DNA of 64,000 nucleotides. Origin: Phanerochaete sordida (taxonomy: Eukaryota; Basidiomycota; Agaricomycetes; Polyporales; Phanerochaetaceae). A program made the position numbers and the translations under genes. Shown piece after piece: positions 48,197 to 59,837 of the stretch (positions are counted from its first letter, which is position 1; each line of letters begins with the position of its first letter). The notes beneath the pieces were generated by a model. The model was not told the DNA's origin. It searched no databases and saw only the letters and a list, made by a program, of their open reading frames with translations. The DNA is taken from contig BPQB01000070.1 of the NCBI GenBank assembly GCA_019973155.2, positions 1 to 64,000 of the forward strand, read 5' to 3'.

Positions 48197-49420
48197 TCAG
48201 ACTAGCCGATTGATAGTATCTATCATGCTTTGTGTAGTGACCTTCAGCGGCCGGCTACCCGAAGAAGTGACGACCTGTGCGGTTTTTCAGCATGCACAAT
48301 GGCACAGAGTCAAGAACAAGCGTACCAGCTGGTAGTTGACGCCGCAGAACTGCATGAAGGCGTTCAGGTTCTTCTCCCGCGACTTCATCGGATCCCACAT
48401 TCCATATTCTTCCAGCAGCTGCCGTGCTGTTTCAACTGCGTCGTTCATCAGCGAGGTCACCGTAGCCGTTCAGCTCCGCCACCTACTGTCCATGGAGAAG
48501 AGCGCGTCAAGGTTCTTCGGGAAGATCTGGCTGATGGTGCCGTCCGCCTTATAGATGGTGTGCAGCTCCTCAGTCAAGTTCGTCCGCGACGTGCGCAGGA
48601 GCGAGTTGGCCCTTCGGCTTTCCCTATAACCACGCTATTTCACTTTCTCGAACTCGCTAGCGCAGTGGAAGACGTACGAATTATGCAGTGCACGCTGCAC
48701 CTCCTGCAGCTGCTTGCGGTAGACCTTCACCTCGTCCTGGGCGCTCCTGGGCAGCACCCGCGGGAGCTCGGCTGTGACGCGCTCCTTGACCGCCTGGTCG
48801 ATCTGCTCGAGGACGCCCGCTTCGACTTTCCGCCAATGCAGCCGCTCGCATCACCGTGCCCACGCAACCTCCCGTAAGAAGAGACTCACTCAGTGTCCGC
48901 AAGTGGTCGACGATCTCGCGCTGCAGTGCGTTCTCCAGAAGCACTGCGCGCTCTCAGTCAATGATCTTCCTCGACTCCTCACGACGACACGCACCCTTGA
49001 TCTCTTCTATTTGCTCGTCCTGCTTCCTGTCGCTGTCGCGCATCTCCTCGCGGACTCTGACGATGAGCAGAGTGGCGTCAGGATGTTCGCTCTCGCCGAC
49101 CGTGCACAGCTCACCTGTTCAGGTGCTGCGTCGTCTCAATCTCGCCGCCCATCTGTATCATCTGCGAGTTCTGCTGGCCGAGCGAATCAAATACCCTCTG
49201 CGCGACGCAACCCGTCAGCACCGTCCATCCCACGCCGGCTGGACAGGCGCACCTCGAAGTTCGCGAGCGACTCCTTCACGTCGCGCAGCGTCTCGTTCAC
49301 GAGCAGGGCCTCGGGGCTGTTATCGAGCGAGCCAAAGACGCTGCCCGGCGTGGCGCCATACGCGAGGGGCGATAGCACGGACTCGGACCGCGCGTGGCTT
49401 GTGCTCCCGACTGAAGACAT
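48197..49420 (-). CDS. Intron-rich coiled-coil protein, unknown function
   Basis: Reconstructed from eight short exons, about 275 residues. Start MSSVGSTSHARSESVLSPLA at 49420. Exons join as NFE-RVFDSLGQQNSQ, HLNR-VREEMRDSDRKQ, EEIK-VLLENALQREIVDHLRTL, IEAGVLEQIDQAVKERVTAE, ALHNS-ANSLLRTSRTNL, DALFSMD-IETARQLLEEYG, and a last exon ending DTINRLV. Introns are 50-65 nt with clear branch points (GGTGCTGACGGG, ATTGACTGAG). Heptad-like helices dominate; there is no signal peptide, membrane span or catalytic motif. I do not recognise a named family; it looks like a basidiomycete-specific protein. The consistent frame over seven junctions is the main support. Confidence 0.72.
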
Positions 49421-50054
49421 CGTCCGTGTGACAACCTGGGTCGCGGTTTTGGGAGATGTAGAGGTGGTTTTGGGAGGGATTTGAACGGGGATTGGGCAGG
49501 GTCCGGCTTATATAGGCACTCGCATCGTCGGACGCGTGGAATGCATGCGGCGCAGGCAACGTGGTCTCGGCGCGTGTTCGTCGCTCCCATTCTCAGGCTC
49601 GTCCTGTGTTTTCTGCAATCAGATCCCGTACTTACCGACATCAGCCTCCGCGACTGCGCTCCGCGGTGTCTGATTTGAGTCTCCGTGCTCGAACGTTGTT
49701 CTTGCATAGCAGGTGATCCAGGTGAGAGACGCTGACTTAATCGCAAAGAATGCTGAACGCTGAACAATAAATCTCGGCGAAAGGTTGGTAGCGACATTAT
49801 GTTAAACGAAGCTCTACTCTGATCCGGCGCATACATAGCTCCCACACTTCGTAACGAGGAAAAATGAAGTGAAGTGGACGTGTAAGCGGGACGCGGTCCT
49901 CGAAGTCGGATCGCCACTCTCATTATATATCGCTAGAGTACAGTAGCCAGCGCGATTGTAATTCATTCTATAGGAGTGATCCACAAAATATTGGGACGAT
50001 AGGACGCAGAAAATCTGGGTAATCAAGAAGTCTCTACGCTGCAGAACAAATAAG
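49421..50054. other. Intergenic, no gene supported
   Basis: About 0.63 kb: promoter and leader of the coiled-coil gene on the left, 3' flank of the terpene synthase on the right. Confidence 0.55.
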
Positions 50055-51174
50055 CTAGTCCGATGACTCGAACAGCTGCTTCAGTTTGTAGCGGGGAGAC
50101 ATGAAATGGAACACCACATATCCTTCCAAAAAGCCCTCCCAAGCAGACCTCTCGGGCCCGTCTTGTAAAATCCTCCGGCCTCTATTCACGGCATCCACGG
50201 TGTCATTGAGTGTGTCCATGAGCGCGGCTTGGACGTCTTTCCCGGTTACTCGGGCGCGCTCGTGAACGAAGTTGGCACGCTCGCCAACGACTTCTTCTTT
50301 GTAGAACGACAGTAGGTCGCTGAAGTTGACTGACGTCAGAGATTTCTTCGCAGCAGATCAGCGTGAGGCTTACTTCAAATAGACGAAGCACAAGCTTGTT
50401 TCGCTGTCGAAGAGCGTGAGTGCGACATTAGGATCTGCTGACTCGGATGGCTGCACGTACGGAATTGCTTGGATGAAAGCCGACAGGTCTGGAAAGTGAA
50501 GCTTATCCCAGACGCAGTAGGCATACCCATCACCTAGCCCGTTGTGGAGCCGCTTGTAGGTCAGGTACTCTATGCTCGCCGGATGCGAGCCTCGTTCTTC
50601 GTTCTCCTTGTCCACCACCATGCAAGATACGCATTGCACAGAATCGCTCACGATGATCGCGGCGCTGTGCGGGTGAAAGAACTCGTGCATGCGGCGGAGC
50701 GTGCCTGCGAGCCTATCGAGCAGCGGGTGTAACTGCGCCTGACCGATGTGAAAGCGCTCGGCGAACTCGGCGGTCGCGGCGGCGTCGACGTCGAAGTTAT
50801 CGATCGCGACCAGGACGGCCGTCCACAGGGCGATTTGAACCTGGGTCTCAACGGAAGTGTGCCTGTATACGATCTTCCCGAGATCGGCGCCGGTGACAAT
50901 GCACTCCTCAAGGTGGCTCGGAGACACCCCGCCAACGTCCCAAGTCTGCACTTCGGCTCGCACAAGCTTATCGACTTCGTCGCCGTAGAGGGAAGAGTCG
51001 AATCCGGGCATGGCGATACCGAGGTGATTGAGGAGCGTCTCAATAACGGAGCGACTCAATGTCTGCTGCAAGGTCTGAAGTTACTATTTTCATAAACAAG
51101 TAATGCTCTCCTACACTTACCCGTGTCGGCGGAGGCTTGGACGTCGTGTTTTCTGCTTCTTGAATTTGCGGCAT
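50055..51174 (-). CDS. TRI5-like sesquiterpene synthase
   Basis: Class I terpene cyclase of the trichodiene-synthase family that ionises farnesyl diphosphate. Exons 51121-51174, 50461-51065, 50374-50403 and 50320-adjacent 50055-50319 sum to 954 nt, 317 residues. The Mg-binding NSE motif is created by splicing: FVYL joined to NDLLSFYKEE, with N, S and E all present. Other family marks are PHPLLDRLAGTLRRM-type helix (QLHPLLDRLAGTLRRMHEFF), YLTYKRLHNGLGDGYAYCVW, FPDLSAFIQAIP, ANFVHERARVTGKD, and the C-terminal SPRYKLKQLF. The first Asp-rich motif reads AIDNFDVD; related enzymes usually have DD, here D-N. A TATA-like TATATAATG lies near 51350. A decayed duplicate lies 1.3 kb upstream. The product is unknown. 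Confidence 0.88.
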
Positions 51175-52429
51175 AATCTCGTTCGCGCCGTTCTACGTAG
51201 GCTACTGGCGTGGTAAGCAATGGCGAGGTCCGCGGCGAACTGCAGGCAAAAGCATACTGACCAAGACCAGCTGGTGGAACAATGCTAATGTGACTCAGCG
51301 AAGAGTTGTGTGGAATTGTGCTGAGTGCAGTCAGTGGCCGGTGCGTGTACATTATATACCTTCAGGAAGCCCTTCTACCCTAAACAGAATCCTGCAGCCA
51401 TATGCCAAGATGCGGTACAATGTGAGAATATGACGGACAATGGCCACTGGTTCCTCTCACTGCGACTTGGAAGACAAGAAGTAAAACGTCCAAGTGGAGC
51501 ATCAAAGAGCGGCGGAACGCTATGTAAGCTAACGCGTTTTAATAAGAACAGCCTCGGGTAAGCGTACCCTGCTTGAAAGCCGAAAGAGAGTTTGATTTGA
51601 TATTGGCGGAATGCCATGGCTATCTGTGCCTGCCACCATACTACTTGAAGGAAAGCGAGCTGCGAAAGCACTAGGAAGAAAAATCATTTATCTTCTAGGA
51701 CACGACCCATCACAACAGTGTAGGAGTTTTGCTCGTGAGGGTACGAGCGATGCTAAGGAACGCCGTACACAGCTAGGATGAGACTAGCCCTTGCCATGCG
51801 GACGTTATCATAGGTCACTGCTCGAGAACCGATATACTTCCATTCGCTCTGAACTCGAAGGGGTTGAGCCGGTGGACGAGAGAGCTTCGGACCCTAGCCA
51901 AAAGCTACCGATACTGGTGCCTGTGTGCAAGACGACAAGCAGGAAGCTTCAGCTCGGCGATTGTGTGAGTTCGAACCAGCGCCACATACCGTATCTGGTA
52001 CTGGCCCGCGGACACATGCCCAGGCGGGACAAACGATGCCGTACACGATCCTGATACGCGACATTGTAAATGACACCAGCATATGCTAGAGCTGGAGTAG
52101 ATCGGCATACATGTACGTGGACTCCGGGCTTGCTGGGGACCCATATTCAGTCCTGAGGTGGTTCCTCTGGCACGTTGTGCAGGGCAGCGACGATGGCGCT
52201 GTCTCTGCGTGAATTTCGAACATTAGAAGAGAGCCTATCGCAGGGGATGACTCGCCATTTGCCCCGATGATTAGCACCGCAGGGGACCCCGCGCGCAGGT
52301 GACACGACATGCACATGAGCCGACGTGTACAGTATTGGTCAGGCGTACCAAAGTAAATGAACTTCGTCGCGAAACTTCCTGAAGCTGGGGATGACGTCAA
52401 GGCACAATACTTAACTGAGGAACCTGTCT
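51175..52429. other. Upstream region of the terpene synthase, no further gene supported
   Basis: About 1.25 kb. Contains the terpene synthase leader and promoter. The remainder has no recognisable coding region; it may include eroded 3' sequence of the duplicate next to it. Confidence 0.5.
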
Positions 52430-52805
52430 CACAGGATCCCTCGACGCTGCTCGCGGCATCTATGGTGTCTTTAACCAAGTCCATGAGAGCGATTCCGACG
52501 CCATCCCGAAGCCTTCGAGTTTGCCAGCGACCCTGGCGTACGCATGAAAGAGGTTAGCATGCTCACTCTTGTAGCGGTTCCTTGTAGAAGGATAGTGCAT
52601 CGCTGGAAACATGCAAATCAGAAATTATTATCTGACAAAAACAATGGGATCTCACTTCAAACAGACGGTGATGTACGGGCGTCACTGACGAATTATGTCA
52701 ACGCATCGCGGGCCGCTAACGGACGTCGGCGGCAGCATGTACGGGTACAGATATCGATAAGTCTGGGAACTGAACCTTGTGTACGTGCTCGTATTCACAT
52801 TCAAG
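52430..52805 (-). pseudogene. Decayed duplicate of the TRI5-like synthase (3' part)
   Basis: Read on the minus strand this shows remnants of the neighbour's last exons in order. A FPDLS segment ends at a GTACATGCTG donor like the neighbour's GTACGTGCAG. A short exon ends TTTGAA before GTGAGATCC (neighbour TTTGAA before GTAAGCC). Then an acceptor TTCCAG is followed by C-GAT-GCA, giving (N)DALSFYKEP as the NSE motif, then an RVAGK segment and ALMDLVKDTIDA (neighbour ALMDTLNDTVDA). A TGA directly after the LQE codons and at least one frameshift break it; the N-terminal half was not found. Conserved intron positions show it arose by duplication of a spliced gene locus, not by retrocopying. Confidence 0.75.
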
Positions 52806-54408
52806 CTGCAGAAGCAACATGACGGTGGTAAACGCAGGATAGTTTGTAATTGTATAGGACTTCAACTCCCAATACAACAAACGTGACCGTTCCACTTCGT
52901 TCCTCTGTCATCCAAACGCCGTCTTATTTAATGTATGAGCTGATGAGGATAACACCGGTGACCTGGGGGCGTACCTCAGACAACGAGCCCACCGACCGTG
53001 AAATCAGGCTCAAAGCGCTCTGAAGAGACACTATCGTCGCGCATGAGCTCTTCGACCTCGTTGTCGGCAGCGCGGTCGAGGTTGAACTTCGAAATGAGCG
53101 TCTTCCGGACAATCATCTGGCGACGACGAAGAGGGCGCTGAAGGCCGATGATCAGTAAAAATTCGCCGCGTCCTCGACCGCGCATGAACGTACCGACGAC
53201 CCGGCGTCCTGAGTCTTGGTCCACATCATTTTGGTCGGCAGCATGGTGTGCGGTGCTCAAGAACGGTGCGGATCTAGCGGCTACGCCTCGATGAGGGTCA
53301 GCGACCATTGGAGACAGGCAGTAGAGTACGTACTGTGCTGTCCCTAGTTCGATAGGTCGAAACTGAGGATGCTGGTCGTTGCTCGACAGCGTCGTAGGCC
53401 TTATATGCGTTCCGCCAACCGTACTTCGCCGTGCATGCTGCTATCGTCGTTGGTCAGCGGTGTGCTTAACCGACGGGCGCACGCTAGGGCACACTGATAG
53501 CTATACAATTTCACTCACGCTAGCAAGCGCAGTGAATGCCGCTAGCTCAAAGTTGCAGCAATAGTGACGTCGCAAGTCGGGTGCACCCCACGATGTCGCG
53601 GCGGCGCTGTCCGGGCGGTGATGTGTTCCTTCAGCGAGACCCTGAAGCGATATGAGATGATACTCGCCGTATTCAAGCCTTAGGGTGCAGTAGAACGCAA
53701 GGAGTCGAATGTGCGATAGATATTGTCATCTAATGGGCACCCATTTTCTATAGTAAAATAGGTCAGCGCACGTCCAGTGTACAAATGTAGAGAACAACTC
53801 ACCGACAGGCGTGCACCTTGCACCACGGGCGAAGCTGCGCATCAATGATTGGCGGGCGATGACCATTCAAAAGACCCTGGCGGATTATTGCGATCTGGAC
53901 AAGCCACTCCGCCGCCAAAGTCGCATAGCAGGCCACATGCGGATGATAGGAGCCATTCCAGGAACCCCGAGGCGTCGTTGTACGCCTGCACAATACGCGG
54001 CTGGGCGGGACGCTGAGAGAGTGTGGATGTTGATTAGGCTTAGACTGCCAATGAGGATAATCGCACTCACCTCAGCAGAGATGCGCCAGGCACCCGTACT
54101 ACTTCAGGATACAACGGTCTACCTAGAATAGCATAGAGATAGCATGGGGAGAAAAGCAAAGGTAGCACCTGCTGACACGCAGCACCGGGAACTTCACCGC
54201 CGACCGTCACCTGAGAGCACCTGAGAGCGGAGCAGTGTGGTCTATGGTCTATCCTAATGGACATATTACAGTGGGAGCATATCGATACAGTATACGTATG
54301 TTGAATCGTACGGGTGTGAAAGGCGCCAGGTCCTGGCAGGGCCCGCGCAATAGTCCAGATAGGTCCGAAGGTGGACCGTGTCGGCAGCCCCGCACCGCGG
54401 AGGATAAG
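52806..54408. other. Gene-poor region between terpene remnant and ABC transporter
   Basis: About 1.6 kb. A minus-strand frame at 52976-53308 ends in a polar segment (FNLDRAADNEVEELMRDD) that looks protein-like, but I found no start, promoter or family, so it is left unassigned; it may be a gene fragment. Confidence 0.45.
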
Positions 54409-57400
54409 TTACATCAACGCCTCCTGAGCCTTCTGCGGCTGTGGCTCGGCTGCGTGGTCGGCGTGCGGCTCGCGCGTTGCGTTCGACTCGCCTTCGGGCT
54501 TGTCTGGAGATCCAAGGGGAGTCGGTGCGTCGCCCGCGGCAGCGCTCAGCTGGGCCGACATGAGGGCGCGGAACCTCGAGTCCTTGCGGTTCACGAGCTG
54601 ACGGTATGAACCGCTCTCCGTTATCCGGCCGCCTGCGTGGAAGTGTTATGACTCAGCGATCGCTGTACACGCTGGGGCACATACCTTCTAATACCACTAT
54701 ACGCTCGGCGCGGGCGATCGTGGATAGCCTATGCGCGACGATGAGGCAGGTTGTTTGCCGCGAGCGCAGAATCTTCTCGATAGCATCGTTTACCTATGAT
54801 AGAGAACTTCAAAAATCTTGATCTACGAACGTACTCGGTCACTGACCCGATGTTCCGATGTCGCGTCCAAGGCGCTCGTCGCCTCATCCAGCGCAAGGAT
54901 GGCAGGCTTCTTCAGCAGCGCTCGTGCAATAGCGAGTCGCTGACGCTGCCCGCCACTCAAGCTCATGCGCCCAACTATTCCATGGTAAGCGCTATGCCAT
55001 CAGACCCGACGCTCCAAGCACTAACTTTCAGTATCGAACCCTTTCGGCATCCCCCAGACGAACTCGCAGTTGGCCTGGCGGGCCGCTGCCTCGATCTGTT
55101 CGCGTGTGGCGCCTTCGTTGCCGTACGCGATGTTGGAGGCGATGGTACCAGTGAAAAGCACAGGGTCCTGCGGCACGACACCGATGATACTGCGCCATGA
55201 GGCAGGGTTGAACTCCCGGATATCTGTACAACGGGCACCATTGAAGTGCCGTCATTACCTGAAAGAGAAGTCACGTACCCTGACCATCGTAGGTGACTCT
55301 GCCCTTCGTCGGGTCGTAGTAACGCAGAAGTAGCGAGTTAATCGACGATTTGCCACTGCCGCTTCCGCCGCTAGGTGTCCAGGCATGTCAGCTTTGGGGA
55401 CCAAATCTCAAGTTTGAGCGGACGTACACAAGCGCGACGCTCTCGCCAGGAACGATTTCAAGGTTGAGGTCCTTGAGGACAGTCACCTCCTTGCGGCTCG
55501 GGTACTGGAAGCAGACGTCTTCAAACCGGATTGGCCCGCGCCTCTCTGGGTCGACAGGTACGCCTGCTTCCGGGTCGATGACCGGCTTGCGCTCCAGAAG
55601 GTCGAAGATGCGGACGCCTGCGCCGATGCCACGCATGATGGAAGACTGAACAGATGGCGGTTCGGTCAGCATATTAACCAGGAGAGAGAGAGCTACCACT
55701 TACGAAGAACGAACTGGGGACTCTGGCATGAGCGGGGCAAAAATGCCTTCAAGAAGTGGGGACGCACGTTAGGGTTTGCAGGCCGCCTCCGACGTAGACA
55801 GTGTACAGAAGCAGACTAGTCAGGTCACCGACAGAGATAGCACCTTTGCTCACGAGCGTACCGCCTGCGGAACGCAGTTAGCTCAACGAATACTTGGCAG
55901 ACGATGCCACATACCGTACGCAAGTAAAGCGAGCAGAGTGACGTTACCGCTCCAGCCTGTGCTGCCAAAGAAGATGCCGCTCGCGACTGCTTCTTTCCTC
56001 GCAAGACTGAACACGTCTTGAACCTTGCTACTAAACTTGTCCTGCTCGGGCTTGTGTGCATTATATGCTTGCACCGTTCTAAGGGCCGATAGCGACTCTT
56101 GTGCGACCTGCAGAGTGTTCAGAATTCAAGCGTACGGTTGGAGGGCAGTGACGACTACACGCACCTTTGTCATTTCGCCGAGAGCTTCCTGAGTTTTGTT
56201 GGAGAGCCTCTTCAGATACCGGCCATAGAAGACCTACGAGGGAATATTCGTAAGAGTGTCCAGGCCAGGGTGACCTAAGTACTCACTGCGCCGAGGGAGA
56301 CAGGTGGTACGACGGCAAGCATAAGCATGGTCAGCTGCGGTGAGATATAAAACATCGCGCCGACTGGCATCATGGGTTAGATAATGGCTGTACAGGTCAA
56401 AAGTAGAAACTACGCACGGCCAACAGAAGCCATGATAATTGACCGCAATCCGTCCGAGAGATTGTTGGTAACACTGCGGAGGGTATGTCAGCGAGAGTTC
56501 GAGATAGCTAGGAGCGCAATATAGGCGATAGCATAGACGGTGCTCACCTCTCGCCAACAATGCTAGAGTCGACACTGAGCCTGCTTATGACGTCTCCCTC
56601 ACCGCGCTCGACGAATTCGACTTCCTGTTTAATGGCAGCAGCATAGGTCCTTTCTCGTAGCCGCGCTACTATCCGTTGACCTGAGAGGTGAAGGGTGTTA
56701 GGAAGCGTGCTTCGCCTAATCCACGCCACTGTAGCGGGCTGACCGAACGTGAGCAAGTAGAGGCGTACCTGATATACGCATGAGCGTAGCACGACCTGCG
56801 TTGGCGCATGCTCCAACCGTGAACATGAACAGTAGGATGGCAGATGCCTGCCCTAATGACAAACCGAGTGGTATTTGCTAGGAGAGGATGCATTGAGCAC
56901 GTCAGTGAGTGATAGGCTTGCTTGCACTCACAGGGTTGCTCGAGGTAAAGTAATCAATCAATTTCCCGATGGTGAACGGTATGCTCATGGATACAGAGGA
57001 CGAGATGAAGAGAAGGCCGACTGCGAGAGTCAAGGGTCTCTTCTCGGGTCTGGCTAGGCTGATAATGGCGCGGAATGAGGACGCGGTCTTGCTTGGGTCT
57101 TCGCCGGAGGTCGCCATGAGCCTGGATAATATTGTCCGCTTCGGCTTCGGAGACGTCTGGGCTACGTCGGACTTCACGGGAGGCTCTGCCAGCTTCTCTT
57201 CTTGCGAGGGGTTGGGGGTGGATGAAAGCCATCTCCGTCGCAGTGGGAGAACGCGTGGTGGTAATGGCGGACGGTCGTGTAGGATGTGCAGAGCTCTCGG
57301 GTAGACTCCGAGCGACGTCCGAGGCGGTGAACAAGGGAGCCAGAGATTTGAGAGATGTCGAATAGATAGCCTCGTCGCCGCCGTTGCCGGCGGTGAGAGG

Positions 57401-57435
57401 AGGGGTAACATGGTCGTCGGGAGAGGCGTGGGCAA
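54409..57435 (-). CDS. MDL1: Mitochondrial ABC half-transporter, MDL1/ABCB10 type
   Basis: Inner-membrane half-transporter with one membrane domain followed by one nucleotide-binding domain; MDL1 homologues export peptides or related solutes from the matrix. Start [13 protein letters not shown] at 57435; the first 70 residues are Arg/Pro/Ser-rich with few acids, a mitochondrial leader. The membrane domain includes [52 protein letters not shown] and [19 protein letters not shown]. In the ATPase: Walker [10 protein letters not shown] (completed across an intron after SVALV), [19 protein letters not shown], signature [18 protein letters not shown], Walker [11 protein letters not shown], and the His-loop IVAHRLSTI. 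Ten or more short introns. All key residues are intact. MDL1 rather than ATM1 is favoured by the KLIDYF and MSIPF context. Confidence 0.9.
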
Positions 57436-57555
57436 CGACGCGGTCGGCGGTGGACTCGGGTCGGCCCAGCGCGCGAAGCGTGCGATGTCATACCCCTGCC
57501 ATAAGCGGCAATTCGATCAAATCCTCTCGAGACGCGGCAAAAAGTCAAAAGAAAT

Positions 57556-57626
57556 GCCCATTGGCTGGATTGAACAACCGACCTCACCATTACGAGTGGC
57601 GCGCTCTACCACTGAGCTAAACGGGC
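57556..57626 (-). tRNA. tRNA-Thr (anticodon CGU)
   Basis: 71-nt cloverleaf without intron. Acceptor GCCCGTT pairs with AATGGGC; D-arm GCTC/GAGC; anticodon stem CGCCA/TGGTG with loop CTCGTAA, giving anticodon CGU; T-arm GGTTG/CAGCC with loop TTCAATC. The A box TAGCTCAGTGG is canonical. A TTTT tract lies just downstream on the minus strand (about 57544-57550) as Pol III terminator. It lies about 120 bp upstream of the MDL1 start codon on the same strand. Confidence 0.92.
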
Positions 57627-58537
57627 GATGTGTGTTGAATCTGCGTCCCGCACATCAGGCTATGCTTGGTGGGTTGGCTGACATCCTCGCGATTCCCAGA
57701 TTTCTGAATCCAACTTCAGCTCAGCGACGATGCGGCTAGCAGGCGTATCCACTTATTGCTCTAGGATACTTTGACCAAGAGGCAGAATTCTCATATCTCA
57801 ACGTCATCGAGCTTATTGTGCCCAAGCGTTTTCGGACTGTCATCCGAAGCTCTCGTCCGGCTTGGACGGCCACCCCGCCGTCCAAGCTCATATGAGAGGG
57901 ACTGCATTCACGAGATTCACCGCACACTCTGTATTGGTGAGTGAGATGGTGCATGTGCAGTCGTATGACTTTTTTGATGATATTTTGAAGCGCATGTGCG
58001 GCGCGAGCGACGTCCACCACGGTCACTTTCCTACTATCGTGTAAGTGCCGGGCTTCCTCATGATTATTGTATCCTATGACGACCTGCTGACTGGTGGGCA
58101 GTAGGAGGACGTGCACTTGCGAAGCTTTCGGGTCGGAAAACCCTAGCTGCTCTCTCCGACATGCAAGGTGATTGGGCCTTCGTATCTACCATAGCCAGCG
58201 TTTGTCACGATCCGGAGTCCGGACTTAGATCCTTCCCCGGAGTGCGTCATACATTTGTCGTCCACACTTGCCCTCTATCCGAACTTCCCTAGGGCGGGGC
58301 ATGATATAAAGCCCTCCCTTGGCCCAGCGGAGACAGCTCACAGGTGCCTCTCGAACTCGCGCACGGCTTTCTTGAAGCGGCTGAGCTATATTTGCCTACA
58401 CTTGATCTCTGTCACGCGTCATATCTCCTCTGGATTCTCCGCCTTTCCCAAATTATTTGCGCTGCTGCGCTCGCTTCCTCAACACTCACTTGCCATCTAT
58501 ACCCGCTACCCGTGCCATAGCTCGTGCCTGCGGTACG
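57627..58537. other. Intergenic, no gene supported
   Basis: About 0.9 kb right of the tRNA gene. The last 200 nt are CT-rich and could be a leader for the small gene that follows. Confidence 0.5.
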
Positions 58538-58955
58538 ATGTCTAGCGACACTCAGACCAAGCGTTTTGCCAAAGGCACAACAAAGGCGGAGAAGCAAGTC
58601 AGTCAATCAGCATCGTCCTCTAGTCCATAGTGCTCACCTTCATTTGATCCAGATAATAAACCTGTCTCAAGTGCACTCGGCACTGGGGCTCGATCTTGGC
58701 TCGAATGCGCCGCTGTCCCCGGTCTACCTCTATCAGCCGTCGAGCGATGTTCCCCTCATCTCTGGCATCCCAATCGCAAGCACCTCTTGGTGTCCCTCGA
58801 TGCAAGACGATCACGTTTCGAGGAGTTCGCGAACCTGCTACCAATTCCCCATGCCGCCGACACCTCGCCTGTCGACGCGCAGCCTTCCCCCCGAGTACGC
58901 GGACGACGAGACCGCAAAAGTAGCAGCGTGCCGGCGGTGCCGGGCCTCATCATAG
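58538..58955 (+). CDS. Possible small two-exon protein
   Basis: ATG at 58538 (MSSDTQTKRFAKGTTKAEKQ) followed by a GTCAGT donor and an acceptor near 58652 (GATCCAG), then a frame ending in TAG at 58953-58955 and reading LGLDLGSNAPLSPVYLYQP and MPPTPRLSTRSLPPEYADDE. About 120 residues, polar and Pro/Ser-rich, no domain. Other frames through the second exon are also open, so the frame choice rests on the splice sites alone. Weakly supported. Confidence 0.3.
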
Positions 58956-59837
58956 CGGTAGCCCTCGATATCCGCTCAACGCAACCCGATGGGGACATAT
59001 TGTGTGGACGGAAAACATCTCCTCCATCACGTATTCTTATCTGTAAAATAATCCTGCGCTTCGTTTCGCCCTGCACCCTCTGTTCCGCCAGCTTCTGTAC
59101 GCTAATTCCGACTAATTTTGCTTCTCTCTGTTCCGAATGACCCCTCTTTCATTCTTCGAGCTTCAGCCGCCATTTTGACTCCTGAATACCACACACACTG
59201 CTGCCCTCCGCAGATATCGTCACTGGGTCTTGTAGCTATAGTCGATCTGTATCTAATCACATTATTTCCTCGGACGTCTAGTCACTTCTCTCCCGATCAT
59301 AACATCGCACATAATCCTTATGGTTATACACTTTCTATCGCCTCGAAACCAACTTCGCAATGTCGTGCACGCCACCCGTAGGAGGCAAAGACCTTGGACA
59401 AAGGTTATGATATTCTGGAGCTGTATCCAGGAACCGGCGCCGTCACTGATAGTCCATCGCTCACGAGAGCAGGACTTTCTACTGACAGAATGGCAGCGTG
59501 CGGTAGCCGATGTCGTGGAGGCGGACAGTGAGGCTGGCACAGGCACCCGCGCCAGGGCGGCTCGCAGGTGAGGCGCCGCCGTCGGTGCCTGGTGCAGTGC
59601 ACTGACCGCAACGCGAGCCTGCCTGCCGGCCGCTGCACTGACAACGGACAAACGGAGTGGCAGCTCTTTGGCCTCTGCCCCTATCTCGTTTGCCAAATAG
59701 GCCTTGCAGGCCGGCGACAATCAAACAGAGTTGGCCTTTGTCCGTTTGTCTTTGTAGCCGCCCGGACCACGTCTTAATCTCTTCCAACTCAACCACCACG
59801 ACCCCACGCGTTTTCTACTCTTTTCGCACCCACGAAC
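58956..59837. other. Intergenic, no gene supported
   Basis: About 0.9 kb. The last 80 nt before the next ATG are CT/AC-rich, as in highly expressed basidiomycete promoters. Confidence 0.5.

Noticed and set aside
51950..51985. Possible tRNA because of a GAGTTCGAACC string
   Set aside because: No A box or acceptor stem pairs around it on either strand.
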